Shown piece by piece: positions 31,461-42,989 of a stretch of 64,000 nucleotides of DNA (position 1 is its first letter; every line of letters begins with the position of its first letter). The notes beneath the pieces are model-generated. The model saw nothing but the letters and a program-made list of their open reading frames with translations, did no database searches and had not been told where the DNA came from. Position numbers and translations under genes: made by a program. The DNA comes from Ctena decussata (taxonomy: Eukaryota > Mollusca > Bivalvia > Lucinida > Lucinidae): positions 26,434,166-26,498,165 of the forward strand of contig OZ022508.1 of the NCBI GenBank assembly GCA_963989385.1, in the 5' to 3' direction.

Positions 31461-34400
31461 AAACTGCTTAGAATATGATTCTTGTACATTTGAGGTATAA
31501 AAATCACTGCAGTTAAATGCTGAACATATTGAAAACCTCATGCGGCAATAGTAAATTATTTGAACAGTTTCTGTTCAATCAAACTGTGTATGTGTCCGTC
31601 CGTACACCTATTTTTCTGAATGTACATGCAGATATAGAGCTAACTTTAATATTTTATAAATCGAGGACTGCAGTGCATAAATATATGAACAGCATGTTTC
31701 AGTATAGTAAACCATACCTTTTTAAGCAAGATATCATATATTTCTAGCTCAACATTTACATTACAAACAGTTGGTATCATTAGCATGTGTTGTTTACAAT
31801 ACATAAATTGTTTACAGTTGCCATCTGAAATCTAATGCAGAAAAATTGCCATAAAATTATTTGTTACAGTGTTTACACATAAAGATGCAAGAACTTTAAA
31901 AGTGTGAGCTGTGAAGCAGATAAAATTCAATGTAGATAAATCAGTCTCATGTAGTTTACGTTACCAAATTGGTAAATTAGTCATTTAAATTACTATTAAG
32001 CGATTCAATTAAATAGAAAAGCGTGGTATCATGTATGTTCTGTGTTTATAGATGTTTTCTTGTTTGTAAAGTTGACAGTAATTCATTTAGAAACTACTTT
32101 TAGACATGCAATACACATCAGCATGATGTCGAGAATAAGTTTTCAGATATACAGGAGTATTTTAAATGTACAATTCAGAATATCGAAACTTGTCGACCGA
32201 CATTTTGAAACTCATTGCCTCATGCGTTTGATTCTAAAGGGCATTGCTGACATATAAGCAAACTTGTTCAACTACTGTAACATATTGTAACGTTTTTCAG
32301 TGTTACAGCATCGCATGTAATTTACGTTAAGACAGACAGGTCTGTGGGAAACAAATAAAGTAACTCGAATCTAAGTATTGCTATTGCCCATATGACATTA
32401 TGTTGGTCCTCGTCTGAATCACCTCTTCTATACATTTCTCATGGGATTGATGACCATATAACTTGCATGAAAAAAATTTGAGAAAACTACCTATATTAAA
32501 AATCAACTGCTTTCATTTATAAGTACCCTGTCGTTAAGCGGCTTTGTAGAGGCTGCTAAGATGGTCCCAATAACTTCATCAGAGTGTTGTTTTAGTTAGT
32601 TTTAATCCAGTGACTACAGAGCTTATACAGGCTATCTGAAATAATGACTCAGATGCTTCAGGTTGCATGAGGCGGGTTTTGCACTTTACAGAATTTCTCA
32701 GGAAAACATTAAATCAAACCTAGTCCGCTGTATTCAAACCTTGTGCGTCATTATTACTTGAGAAGTTTCATATTATTCTGATTAATGCATTCGAAGCTGG
32801 TACATTTGCTCCTTACAACTAAGTCATCATATGTTTTGTTTTGCATATCCATGTAATGGACTAAAACTGACTTCGTTAGCCTGTGTAGTTTACGTTATTG
32901 GAAGTGTTTAAATTTCGGACCTGAAATCTATTGAACTTTAAAAAAGGGCATAACACTGACTGTCTTCATATGAATATGCATACGGTGCATGTAAAATATT
33001 TAACAATATGTTGCTCACTATGTAAATGCAATTGGAACCAGATGAATTAAGGGGGTGGAGGAGGGAGGGGTGAAAATTGTAAAAATGGCACCAGCCATCC
33101 CCAATCGCAAGATTTATACCCTATTACTCCAGTTATCTTTATACTACAGTTGTCACCGGTTATAGTATCATAAATTAATCAAACCAGTTATAATTCAAGA
33201 TGTTAATATATGTAGACTTTATGTATGAATGGAAGGGAAGGGGTGAAAATAGAATGGCCATACTACAAATCACTAAGGGGACTTAATCATCGACACAGTC
33301 TACTATGAAACATTTCAGAAACTGTTGTTCAAGCTCTCGTAACAACAAGACTTTTACTGTAGTGCAAGCTTCAGACATCAAATGGCCTACTGTTACACCA
33401 GCCCAGGTAACTCGTCTGAATAGGTTGTGATAACAGTCAAAGCATTTAGTGAAAACAGCAGCAAAGGCGACTGTAGTGCGAGAGTACAGATCACGTTTGC
33501 CACTGCTATGCTGGCTAAGCACATTACAAGAAATCTATGTTTTACCATCTCAGGCTTCTACTAGCCATCTTGTGTGATTAGCATGCCAGTTCTGGCCACC
33601 AAATGTCCTCTGCGAGTATGCTGAAATACCACTGTAGTGGCAGCCATAAACGCACATCCTATAATGCTAATATCCATGTGTAGTAAAACATATTTCGTAA
33701 CGTACGTAACACTGCAGATAAGGCTTTACAAAGACGTCTATAGATAAAAGAGTACCATGGTAATCTACTAGACACGTCTGTAAACACTGTGGTGTCAGGT
33801 CAGGCTATTGAAATACATGAGCATATATCATGGTACCTACCTATGCCGCTGCCAAACCTGCGCATCGACTGTGGCACCTGCTCAATTTACCGAAATACCC
33901 CTTTTATATTAATATGGGCAGAATTCAGTGCCAGACAGTGTATTGCCAGACATCTACAAAGTCTGTGGTACCAGGACAGGGAAAGAAAAAAGGGATAAAT
34001 TGACATGGTTTTAGAAATTCAGGCTACTACAATGCCCCTTGAGAGACATTGCTCTCTGTTATGTCATTCCATACTATATTCTGTCTGCATCTTTATCTTG
34101 TTCGACTACCTAAAAACCACAACTAAAGAGACAGTTATATCTGTTCTTCAGCTAAGTTTGCTCTCTGTCAACACTGTAGAACAAGTTCAAATTCTGTCGA
34201 TAAATTGTCACTTTCAATTATGAGTGCCAGCTGACTGACAAAATACTTTAGAAGAGGCAAATGTACTACCCCAGGCATCTACAAAATTGCCTAGCAGACC
34301 ATTGTTCAGGCTCTAATAACCAAACATCTATATTTAGAACATTGCATAGCCTCATCTGTTAAAGATAAAAGTAGATCTTCATAGTGCCAGCTCGTAAAAT

Positions 34401-34974
34401 GCTGTTTATAATATCAATGGCCATGTTTCTGGTTTATGATTTTTTTTATTAGATATGCCCGGTAACGTATGTAACGGTGTAATTTTCTGCATAGTTTGAT
34501 ACACTCAATTTTTTTTTATTTGCGTTAATGTAAAATGTAAATATTAGCTGGTTACAGTAAAATGGTAAATTCACCCGAAATATGTTTGTCCATCAAATTG
34601 GAGAAAAACAACAACTCGGTAACGTAGGCAACAGTTATGCTCTGTAGGAGATAGCTTATATGATTGTATAGAAAAGCAACACGATGCTTTTCGTCATTAG
34701 CAAGTTTAATATACGTTTCAATGTTCATTTGAATAAGAGGTATAGTAACATACTAGTTCAGCAGATTGATATGGTAACGTATTTAAATTGGCGATAGCTG
34801 TCAAACGCACCAAGTCAGATAGCAGAGAAGGGCATCATGTAATGTTGTAATATATTTTTGGAAAAACATAAAGTGTAGCAGGCCTCTCATTCAGACTGAT
34901 GGGGCAGGTCTATGGGCTATTGGTAACTCAAAAGACTGCTTTTAGAATAGAATGATATAATAAGCCACTATACA
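31461..34974. other. non-coding interior of the large inverted repeat
   Basis: No protein-like frame. The word GTAGTTTACGTTA recurs in the left half (near 31955 and 32887, with a variant near 32310). Its rough complement TAACGTAYGTAAC or GGTAACGTA recurs in the right half (near 33699, 34468, 34619 and 34773), suggesting that the halves are old inverted copies. Confidence 0.45.
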
Positions 34975-35330
34975 AAAGTGTACTTAATAACCTTTGACCC
35001 AGTTATCATTAGATATGACGTCGGCAATGTGGCAAAAGCTTTTGTGCTATGTTTACTTACTTACTTTGCCAAAGCTGTCTCTCATTTCGCGAAAGTGCAC
35101 ATTAATTCAATAATTCACTCACAGACTGGTATATAGAAATGCACCAAATGACCTTTGACCCGATTTTGACCTTATATGACGTCTGTTGAGCTGGCAACCG
35201 GGCAAAATGGTTTTAGGTAGGTTTACTGACTTCAATGAGCCCGGTTGCCCGTCATGCCGCGAAAGTGCCCACAAATCCAAAATTTCACTCATAAACCACC
35301 GGACTAAATAAAACAATGATAATATTAAAA
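34975..35330. repeat. right arm of the large inverted repeat, duplicated in tandem
   Basis: Two copies of CTTTGACCC...ATGACGTC...GGCAA...TTTACTGACTT / TTTACTTACTT...GCGAAAGTGC lie in a row, about 160 bp apart. They are inverted relative to 31160-31460. Confidence 0.65.
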
Positions 35331-36398
35331 TATTTCAAGATACGAAATAAGCGGTCGATAGAATTATCGATTTTTTCAGCCACTCACCTGTCCAGCCACG
35401 GCTGGTAATGTCGTAAGGGGCGATCAAAAGTTATGCATATTAAATCCTTACGAGAGTTTCCGGACATGAGCAACGGGAGCGAACTACTATGGCAACCGCT
35501 ACGTAAGTACCAATATTTTATCTGTTTTTACTGCTTCGCAACACAATATAGGCAAAAGAAGAATGTGATTCCCAACAATAATCATTTCTGCACAAGAAAC
35601 GAAAGAATCAGACGTCTGACAGTCAATAGCTGACGTGTAATCTAGGTTCTCCCATATATGGTGTAGCCGTGTAATCAGTTTTCGTGGTTGTTTTCACAGG
35701 TATTCTTTACAACAAATGGTCTAAACTGCTTTATGGTTGTAAGTTATTGTATTCTTTCCCCACTATCTTTCAAGCAAAATCAACCAGCGTTAACTTTTTG
35801 GTGCCACATTGTTACCGCGACGAGCTTTTGGTAACTACTACCCCTTACGACATCGGATGCCCCTATCGAGACGATTGTCCATTACGAGACGAATTATTGC
35901 AATACAATTGGGGCAAATATAAGGATATTTTTTTTATAATTAACCATCTGAAATGAGACATTTAGTTTTTGTGGGTGTTGCCCGTGTTACAAATCAGGTC
36001 AAACACTTGCAAATAAGACATTTCAATGAGAATAAAATCATAAAAGATAAGTTCCCAAAAACAGGAATATTCTCAATGTTGATGCACGATGTGACGCCTA
36101 TCGAATCCTAAAATGATCAGCACAGGTCATGTCTCGAGCCCGAAAAGTGAACAAAATAACAATGAACATAACGTTTACATTCAACACTTGCATAAACATA
36201 AATCAATACCGGCAGTGAGATGATAAAGGTATACCACAGGGTTATTAACAAATGTGCTACCTGTGCCGTCGACCAATTTTATACCGTACAGGCAAAAATA
36301 ACAAGAATTCCGCGGAATGCTATGTCGCACCTGCATTGGGCTTCCACAGTAGCAAAGACTATAATTAAAAAGAACGTGTATGAGAAATGGACAAAAAT

Positions 36399-37330
36399 GC
36401 TAGGGTCAACACAATTTTGGACGTAAAATTTTACTAAGTCAGAAGAGCATAAAATATAGGTCAAGGGTAGGAATAACTGCAACATCCCAAATGAACACTC
36501 CAAGGAGAAACTTTACGCAAGGTGTGATGACTACAGGTATCATACTTCGAGACAAAAGGACTAAAACGCTAGGGCCGACACAATTATGGGTGTAAAATTT
36601 TGCAAAGTCGGCAAAGCATTAAATATATGTCAAAAGTAAATTAATTGCAACAGCACTCAAGAACATTCTAAGAAAAAACTGGATGCCAGGTTTGATGATT
36701 CTAGGTATCATAGTATGTGAGAAAGTCACTTAAACACTAGCATCAACATGATTTTGAATAAAAAATTTACGAAGTCAACAGAGCATGAAAACAGGTCAAG
36801 GTAAATATAAGAGCAACAGCCCTTGAGAACATTCTCAGAAGTAGCTTTATGCCAAGTTTGATGATTGTAGGTATCATAGTTTGCGAGAAATGGACTTAAA
36901 CACTAGGGTCGACGTAATTGTTGGTGGACAGTTTTATGAAGTCAGCAGAGCATGAAATATAGGTCAAGGGTTAAAATAAGAGCAACAGTCCTCGAGAACA
37001 TTCTTAGAAGAAGCTTTATGCCAGGTTTGATGATCGTAAGTATCATAGTTTGCGAGAAATGGACTTTAATGCTAGGGTCGACGCTAGGGTTGACATAATT
37101 GTTGATGGAGTTTTCCAAAGTCAGCAGATCATAAAATATAGGTCAAGGGTAAAAATAAGAGCAACAGCCCTCGAGAACATTCTTAGAAGAAGCTTTATGC
37201 CAGGTTTGATGATTGTAGGTATCATAGTTCGTGAGAAATGGACTTAACACTAGGGTCGACGCTAGGGTCGACGTAATTGTTGACGGACGTACGGACGAAC
37301 GGAATGACTGACGGACGGACGGAAAAGTGA
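36399..37330. repeat. pearl-like ~168-bp tandem repeats with ACGG microsatellite
   Basis: CTAGGGTCGACG-type unit starts lie near 36399, 36570, 36737, 36902, 37072 and 37250. Each is followed by AAGTCAGCAGAGCATGAAATATAGGTCAAGGG and GAGCAACAG-type blocks. A (GACG/ACGG) tract closes the array at 37284-37323. The last units are more alike than the first, as in recent expansion from the right. Confidence 0.85.
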
Positions 37331-37479
37331 ACTCCTATATCGCACCTTGCTAAAGCAGATGCGGCAACAAACAAAAAACTGATGTCATACGAGGCTATAG
37401 ACAGCCTTACAGTCTCAGTAGATATCTAAAAACTATTCTCATTATAACTATAGCTCAGTCAAAAGCTGTAATTCTCTGT

Positions 37480-37665
37480 CAAAATCCGTTTTGCTCAGGA
37501 CCGGGAGGTCAGGGGTTCGATCCTCTCCCGAGTGTGTTGTTTCCTTGAACAAGAGACATTTTCTCCCCAAAAGTACTGGTAATACCCAGGAAGAGGTGGC
37601 TCCGTCCCAACATAACTGAAAAATTGTTTACCGGGACGTTAAACAATAATCAAAAAGTTTCGCCA
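37480..37665 (+). repeat. tRNA-derived SINE
   Basis: A B-box-like GGGGTTCGATCCTC follows a decayed A-box region. The body has TTCCTTGAACAAGAGACATT and the end ACCGGGACGTTAAACAATAA, a phrasing common in mollusc SINEs. The head is poorly preserved. Confidence 0.6.
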
Positions 37666-37887
37666 TCATAAATTCGAAAAATAGTGGTTGACTATTTACT
37701 GTGATTCTAATTTCCAAGCCATGGAAATACAGCTATCGATGTATATCACCTCAACAGCCACAGGGTGATTCTCGTACCAGTTTTGAACCGGTTGCGAGCA
37801 ACAATGCTGTCTCTGTTTTAAATAGTCCCAAAATTATGTTATTTCGAGCTAATGCACTAGGCATTTGTAACCTGCCCTGGAGCAGGG

Positions 37888-38005
37888 CGGGGGGGGGGGG
37901 GGGGGGGGGGGGTAGAGCAGTGCAGAGGAAATACCATAGGTTTTATATATATATAGGTAAACGTGGCAGTGCAATGACAATATAACATAATGCGGGGGGG
38001 GGGGG
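37888..38005. repeat. poly-G tracts
   Basis: Runs of 22 or more G near 37889-37912 and of 10 G near 37995. Such tracts can form quadruplexes or be assembly-sensitive. Confidence 0.7.
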
Positions 38006-38223
38006 CGTCATATAACAACTGAATGTCCCCACAGTGCTGGGCTTTTAGCAGGGATCAAAAACACTGTTACTCACTGGGACTGGGAGGGCCATGGTTACAA
38101 GTGACTAGGTAGTGCATGAATGCTTGTAAAATGGGATGATTTCAAGTGTCTTTGGAGTTTGAATGATGCTCGAGCGTTTTACCAAGACCCATCAACAGAG
38201 ACTTAAAGAGTATTCCGTTGGTT

Positions 38224-38301
38224 TAAACATATTTATTTCACTTATTTTACAACATACATAGATAATACAACATATAAGTTTATAGGATTAGAACGAAAGC
38301 G
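38224..38301 (-). mobile_element. 78-bp LINE 3' tail with 20-bp target duplication
   Basis: TAAAGAGTATTCCGTTGGTT occurs at 38204-38223 and 38302-38321. Between them, on the minus strand, is a fragment ending GAAATAAATATGTTTA, the same tail design as the LINE at 14661. This is an extreme 5' truncation. Confidence 0.75.
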
Positions 38302-39445
38302 TAAAGAGTATTCCGTTGGTTATTGGATAATCAGAACATAAACCAAATTGACCCGTAAGGGGTAACCGACCCGTAAGGGAGAGTCGATCTCTTAAATCAT
38401 AATTTTTTCCTATTTTTTAAAATATCAACCTTTATAAACCGAATTTTAATGACTTTCTATTAAGACATAAAAATATTCGTAGTTAGTATTTTTGTCTCAC
38501 TAAACATATAAATTTACGCCTAAAACACGCGTTTTCAAGGTCAAAACAGATAAATCAACAACCCCCCTCATCCAGGAGAACTGGATTTTTAGACACACTC
38601 TTTTGTTATAAACCTCTGTGACCTCTTTCGATTGCGCAAAAATGCTAATTGTTGGGAATAGCATTGTCCGATTTTGGAATATTTACCTGAGAGCATCATA
38701 ATAAATGATAAATTCGCCTACGTGACATGTTTGTTGTTTGTTGTTCGCTCCCGTTGCTCATGTCCGGAAACTCTCGTAAGGATTTAATATGCATAACTTT
38801 TGATCGCCCCTTACGACATTACCAGCCGTGCCAGCGGCACGACAAGCGTCTATTGGAAAAATACCTAAATTTAACTGGAGATGCGAGTCACTCTAATATA
38901 TAGGTCACTGGTCAGATCAGGGCATAACGGGACATATATCGTCACCTTAGCGCAAAAAGTCAATGAGTGCTTATATACTTTAACTGGAGTCAATGACTTT
39001 TTGCGCTAAGGTGATGATGAAAGCAAATAGTGGAGACCTTGGTAAGACGGCGAAGTAATCTGACACCATGGTAACAGGACAAGTATATATCTAATCTAAG
39101 TGTCCAAATACGAAGGCACTGAGGCTAATAGATTTATCTTATCCCTAAAAAGCGCAAAATAGTAGACGGCAAACTTTACGTTTGCAAAATTTGAAAAATG
39201 TTTTTGACCAAGCTTTATCATTTTGAGAATTTAAGGAATAGTGGACAAATAGTGTAGATACAGTAAGGCGCCCCTTAAACCGCCTCATCCAGATCTATAG
39301 TGTGCTCCACAGCAGTCGGTACTTTCCATACCATCCGGATATCTACGGATACGTCCGATTAGTCCCGATCATAGTGTATTAGTTATTAGTAAATTTAGAG
39401 ATAAGGAGTTAATTCCTTCAATATATCAATAACTCAGCAGTGATA

Positions 39446-39517
39446 GCCGTGATCGTATAGTGGTTAGTACTTCGCGTTGTGGCCGCGACAACCCAGGTTC
39501 GAATCCTGATCACGGCA
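39446..39517 (+). tRNA. tRNA-His (GTG), second copy, one T-stem mismatch
   Basis: Identical to the copy at 25709 except for CCTGATCACGG in place of CCTGGTCACGG. This changes the last base of the T stem from G to A, giving a C/A mismatch. The other arms pair. It lies at the same place in unit 2, so it arose by the unit duplication and may be decaying. Confidence 0.8.
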
Positions 39518-39729
39518 GATGTTGTGATCGTCGCTGTCATGGCACAGCTGAGGGATCTTTTTTCCTGCGTTTTGTATGGTCAGTCCATTACCATACAAAA
39601 TACATGGCGATTTTTCTTTCTTTTTTTTCGGTTGATTGATTGGGCTTAACGGCCCTTTAAGAATATCCACCCGTATTGGTTGGGCTTAACGGCTCTTTAA
39701 GAGCGTTTCTCATTTAATATCCACCGGTA

Positions 39730-39870
39730 TCTCAGATTCCCGCAGAAGGCGGAAATCTTTTCAAACGAAATAGGGTTGCATTGCACAAAGCCTTTCATTA
39801 TCGCCCTCCCATCGTTTAGATATGACTAAAATACTTCTTAAAAGGGACATAAAATCGCAAGTCATCCATC
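39730..39870 (+). repeat. SINE, 5'-truncated (unit 2 copy)
   Basis: Matches 25972-26112: AAGGCGGAAATCTTTTC, AAGCCTTTCATTATCGCCC, TAAAAGGGACATAAAATCGC, then CATCCATCC. Confidence 0.65.
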
Positions 39871-39958
39871 CCCGAGAAATATGACAAACGAGAGAGAATA
39901 AGATACCCACCCGTACCTACTGCATGTACAGCAGGTCCTTGTCAACTTAAGACTTGGG

Positions 39959-40107
39959 AGCACTGGTAGCTAAGTAGGTTAAGAGTTACCCTGCTGCTCT
40001 AGCGGTCCCGGGTCCGAGACCATCTGGCTGAGGCGCAAAACTTTCGAACTATGAGCGGGGTTCAGTTGCCTACAGCCTTCCATTATCACTGCAATAGTTA
40101 ACAAGAG
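39959..40107 (+). repeat. tRNA-derived SINE, interrupted in its tail (unit 2 copy)
   Basis: Head with A box TAGCTAAGTAGGTTAAGAG and B box GGGTCCGAGACC, then the same body as the copy at 26203. It is cut after GCAATAGTTAA. The tail resumes after the inserted element with AAAAAGGAGATAATATCGC at about 41449. Confidence 0.65.
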
Positions 40108-41450
40108 CTGTCGCCTGACAGCATAGCTCGCCTGAATTGGTGCTTCCCCATCACACAGCCGCTATAGTGGTGTGGACTGCTATGCATAAAACTTCAGGCA
40201 AGCATGTCCATAATGAAAACACATTTACAAACAAAAGCTATCTCAGAAAAAAGTCTTAAAATAAAATTAAAATAAAAAAAATGAAATGAAATTTCAAAGT
40301 CCACAAGCTTGAGGTAAAAAAAACTGACGGGTAGGGGGAGGGGGGGGGGGGGGCTATGTGAACTGGTATGCATAAAACTTCAGGCAAGCATGTCCATAAT
40401 GAAAACACATTTACTCAGAAATAAGTCTTAAAAATAAAATTAAAATAAAAAGAAAATGAAATGAAATTTCAAAGTCCATGAGCTTGAGGTAAAAAAAACT
40501 GATGGGTAGGGGGGAAGGGGGGAGGGGGGAGTTGGGGGGGTTGGGGGGGGTGGCTACTAGGATGTATCAAAACCCTGAACCATTATCTAACATCAGTCCA
40601 AGTATTAGTATCAACTGAGTCCATCATCGTGGCACTGTGAAATTATGTCTTCATAAATATAAAACTTTAACCAAAATCTTTAAGACAAAATTCTAAGTCG
40701 ATGACCTTGACTTCAAGGTCATCCAGTGGGGTAAGTATAAGGTGTTTTGTAAAAACTCCAAAAAGAGTCTAACATCAGTTCAAGTATAAACTAAATCTCT
40801 GCAAAGCATTATGAATCAGTACGCAATTACAAAACTTTAAAAAAGACAAAAATTTCCCAAGTCCCTGACCTTGACATCAAGATCACTGAGCGGGGTTGGG
40901 GTAGTACTCTGTAGATCTAACTACAGTACAAATATAAAAAGAATTCATCTATGGGTTCAGGAGATATGTGTCTTTAAAAACTTTAACCAAAACATCCAAT
41001 CAATAAAAAGACAATATTCTAAGTCCATGACCTTGACATCAAGGTCACAGAGGGGGGTGGGGGTAGTACCTTCGAAAACTTTAGACCAATATCTAACTTT
41101 AGTGCAAGTATCAAAGGAATCCATCCATGGGTTAAGGAGATATTGGGCTTTATAAAACTTTAACCAAAACATCCAGTCAAAAAAAAACACCAATTTTCTA
41201 AGTCCATGACCTTGACATCAAGGTCACGGAGTGGGGTGGGGGTGGTACCCTGTTAAACCTTTGACCAATATCTAACTACAGTGCAAGTATCAAAAGAATC
41301 CATCCATGGGTTAAGGAGATATAGGTCTTTAAAAAAACTTTAACCAAAACATCCAATCCGAACGCGGACGCGGACGCGGACGCTGACGCGGACGCCGACG
41401 CCGTGGTGACAACAATAGCTCTTCCTGAACTTTCGTTCAGGCGAGCTAAA
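40108..41450. mobile_element. pearl/HINE-like element with ~170-bp repeats and GCGGAC microsatellite
   Basis: Starts ACAAGAGCTGTCGCCTGACAG (a hairpin) followed by GCTCGCCTGAA. Ends AATAGCTCTTCCTGAA and TTCAGGCGAGCTAAAAA, which complements the start and forms a second hairpin. Inside are two ~180-bp copies of GCATAAAACTTCAGGCAAGC with G-runs (40175-40550). Then four units hold ATGACCTTGACATCAAGGTCA-type blocks (near 40697, 40864, 41029 and 41207), and a GCGGAC tract lies at 41360-41400. No ORF. Confidence 0.75.
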
Positions 41451-41527
41451 AAGGAGATAATATCGCAAGTCATCCAACCTTCCTACTCAAAGTCAATATA
41501 AGCAGGACACCCAATGCCCAAAGTTTC

Positions 41528-41640
41528 ACAACTTCGTAATAGTTATACCATGGTTTGTCCGCTTGTACGAGGAGAACATCCACAAACCATGGTACATACA
41601 GGTGGACAAACCATGGTATAACTATTTCATACCATCCTTA
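41528..41640. repeat. hairpin (unit 2 copy)
   Basis: AATAGTTATACCATGGTTTG...GTCCGCTTGTAC pairs with GTACATACAGGTGGAC and AAACCATGGTATAACTATT. Equivalent to 27535-27655. Confidence 0.7.
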
Positions 41641-41897
41641 CCAGTGTAGACCTTGCTCATTGCGAAATATTTCGCGCTAAAATTGGCGTTTTCTGGTAAG
41701 GGTGGTATAAGTTTGACCATACCACCAGCTTGTGGGAAAAAATACCCTAGCTGCAATAGTGCCGCTCCGACTTAATATCTGTCTCCTTTTTTTCTTTGAC
41801 CTTTTGCTCTTGACCTTCCTTAGTTTCCACCAGATAGGCGCTCTGGTACAACTGTTCTCCTAAAACTATTTCTGTATGTACGATCATTAAAATCGCC

Positions 41898-41903
<6 letters not shown>

Positions 41904-41942
<39 letters not shown>
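41904..41942. repeat. (CT)n microsatellite closing unit 2
   Basis: About 39 bases of CT repeat. Similarity to unit 1 ends here. Confidence 0.9.
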
Positions 41943-41945
<3 letters not shown>

Positions 41946-41975
41946 GTGAACATTAACCTTCTACTTGAGGTTTAT

Positions 41976-42215
41976 GGAAGCATCTCCATGTTTTCCACCA
42001 CTTTTCAAAGGGAATAACTTTTCTGGCTTCCTGATTGCTTCTCTGAATGCCAATTTTTTTCAAAAACGGGATCTACTCTGAAAGACTTTGCTCCTACATA
42101 AGCAATTTCTTTCCACTAAGTGATCCCCTATTCAAAATAGGAGGGAATCAAGAATGAAAGTGGCAGAATTGCTTCCCCTGAAAGTGGCAGACTGTATAAC
42201 CGTAGGGTAAGCGTT
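41976..42215. repeat. dispersed repeat family R1, copy
   Basis: GCATCTCCATGTTTTCCACC, CCTGATTGCTTCTCTGAATGC, TTGCTCCTACATAAGC, GTGATCCCCTATTC and TGCTTCCCCTGAAAGTGG occur in family order. Confidence 0.6.
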
Positions 42216-42379
42216 TGCGTTAGGGATTCTTAAAGGAAAGAATTTGCTTCCCTAGGACCACAGTCCTTCTTTAAAGACTAGAACTTATTTTGGAAGTGAT
42301 TTGTTTTCTAATATGGCAGGGAAACATGGATGTTTACGGTGTACGCGCCTTTTAAACGGCTTGAATTAGAGAGAAACAG

Positions 42380-42534
42380 CCCAGCAGGCACATGATGTCG
42401 TATTGGCGTCGATGCAACGTTACTACGTCGCCTCTACATCAGTTCATTACAACGGCATGTACTCCAGCAGGCACACGACATAATGACGTCGTACTGATGT
42501 CGATGTCATTATGACATCATGTGCTCGCTGGGAG
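42380..42534. mobile_element. palindromic MITE (CCCAGCAGGCACAYGA)
   Basis: CCCAGCAGGCACATGATG and CATCATGTGCTCGCTGGG are the inverted ends. An internal CCAGCAGGCACACGACAT shows that the left end is present twice. CpG-containing ATGACGTCGT words recur. Confidence 0.6.
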
Positions 42535-42989
42535 ATGGTTGCATGAATTCTTTAATTGGGTGTTGGCACCATTGACAATCTGGCATATGTCTGGCGAAGT
42601 GTGAAAAGGTACCTTACTGCATTGTATGAACAGAGCAGACAAATATCAAATTCTTCGCATACCTATTCGGATTAATACGCTTTAAATCCTTTAAATCCTA
42701 GACTCTTTAGTGAGAACCTAAGTTTCTGATCGGTTTGTACAGATGCGCAGCTGACACAAGTAGTTATCACTGCCTATAGGCCTGCCGTAATGCTCCTTTT
42801 CACCATGCTAATCATATGCAGACTTCGTTAGACTGTGCAGCCATACAGGTCAATCACACAGACTGTAAGGTCATTTTGTCATGTCAATGCTCTTACAGTT
42901 TCCCAATTAGAAATGTTTTTGACAAATACAGATGCCCCCCCATATGCGCTTTCCCAGCAGTATCATTGTCCATAAACGATGCCAAGTTA

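Larger units (their letters stand above)
35390..38832. repeat. 3.4-kb segment bounded by ~90-bp inverted repeats
   Basis: At 35395-35490, GGCTGGTAATGTCGTAAGGG, ATCCTTACGAGAGTTTCCGG and GAGCAACGGGAGCGAAC are matched in reverse at 38745-38830. The match is nearly perfect, so this pair is younger than the surrounding inverted repeats. It may be a separate inserted element; no clear target duplication was found. Confidence 0.7.
30038..38910. mobile_element. 8.87-kb insertion with 7-bp target duplication and CAGTGACCTATA ends
   Basis: GTCAGAT at 30031-30037 and 38911-38917 flanks inverted ends CAGTGACCTATA and TATAGGTCACTG. The second inner block AGTGACTCGC / GCGAGTCACT extends the terminal repeat to about 34 bp. 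Unit 1 holds the empty site (TCAGATCAGGCATAAC at 25147). The element has no long ORF. It contains several internal inverted repeats, a pearl-like array, a SINE and a LINE tail. The 32-38-bp micro-elements at 8461, 9451 and 58480 share its outermost 12-16 bp and its 7-bp duplication length. The superfamily is not recognised. Confidence 0.75.
27942..41942. repeat. tandem unit 2 of the tRNA-His-containing repeat (swollen by insertions)
   Basis: Block order is the same as in unit 1: MITE A (27942-28143), MITE B (~28185-28375), ATATCGTTTATTCCAGC, tRNA-His, SINEs, hairpin, CT microsatellite. Without the pogo-like MITE and the 8.87-kb element it is about 3.7 kb. The units have diverged by scattered substitutions and by different insertions, so the duplication predates most of them. 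Confidence 0.75.

Noticed and set aside
36399..37330. CRISPR-like array
   Set aside because: The repeats are ~168 bp and contiguous, without unique spacers; this is a eukaryotic tandem repeat with a microsatellite.
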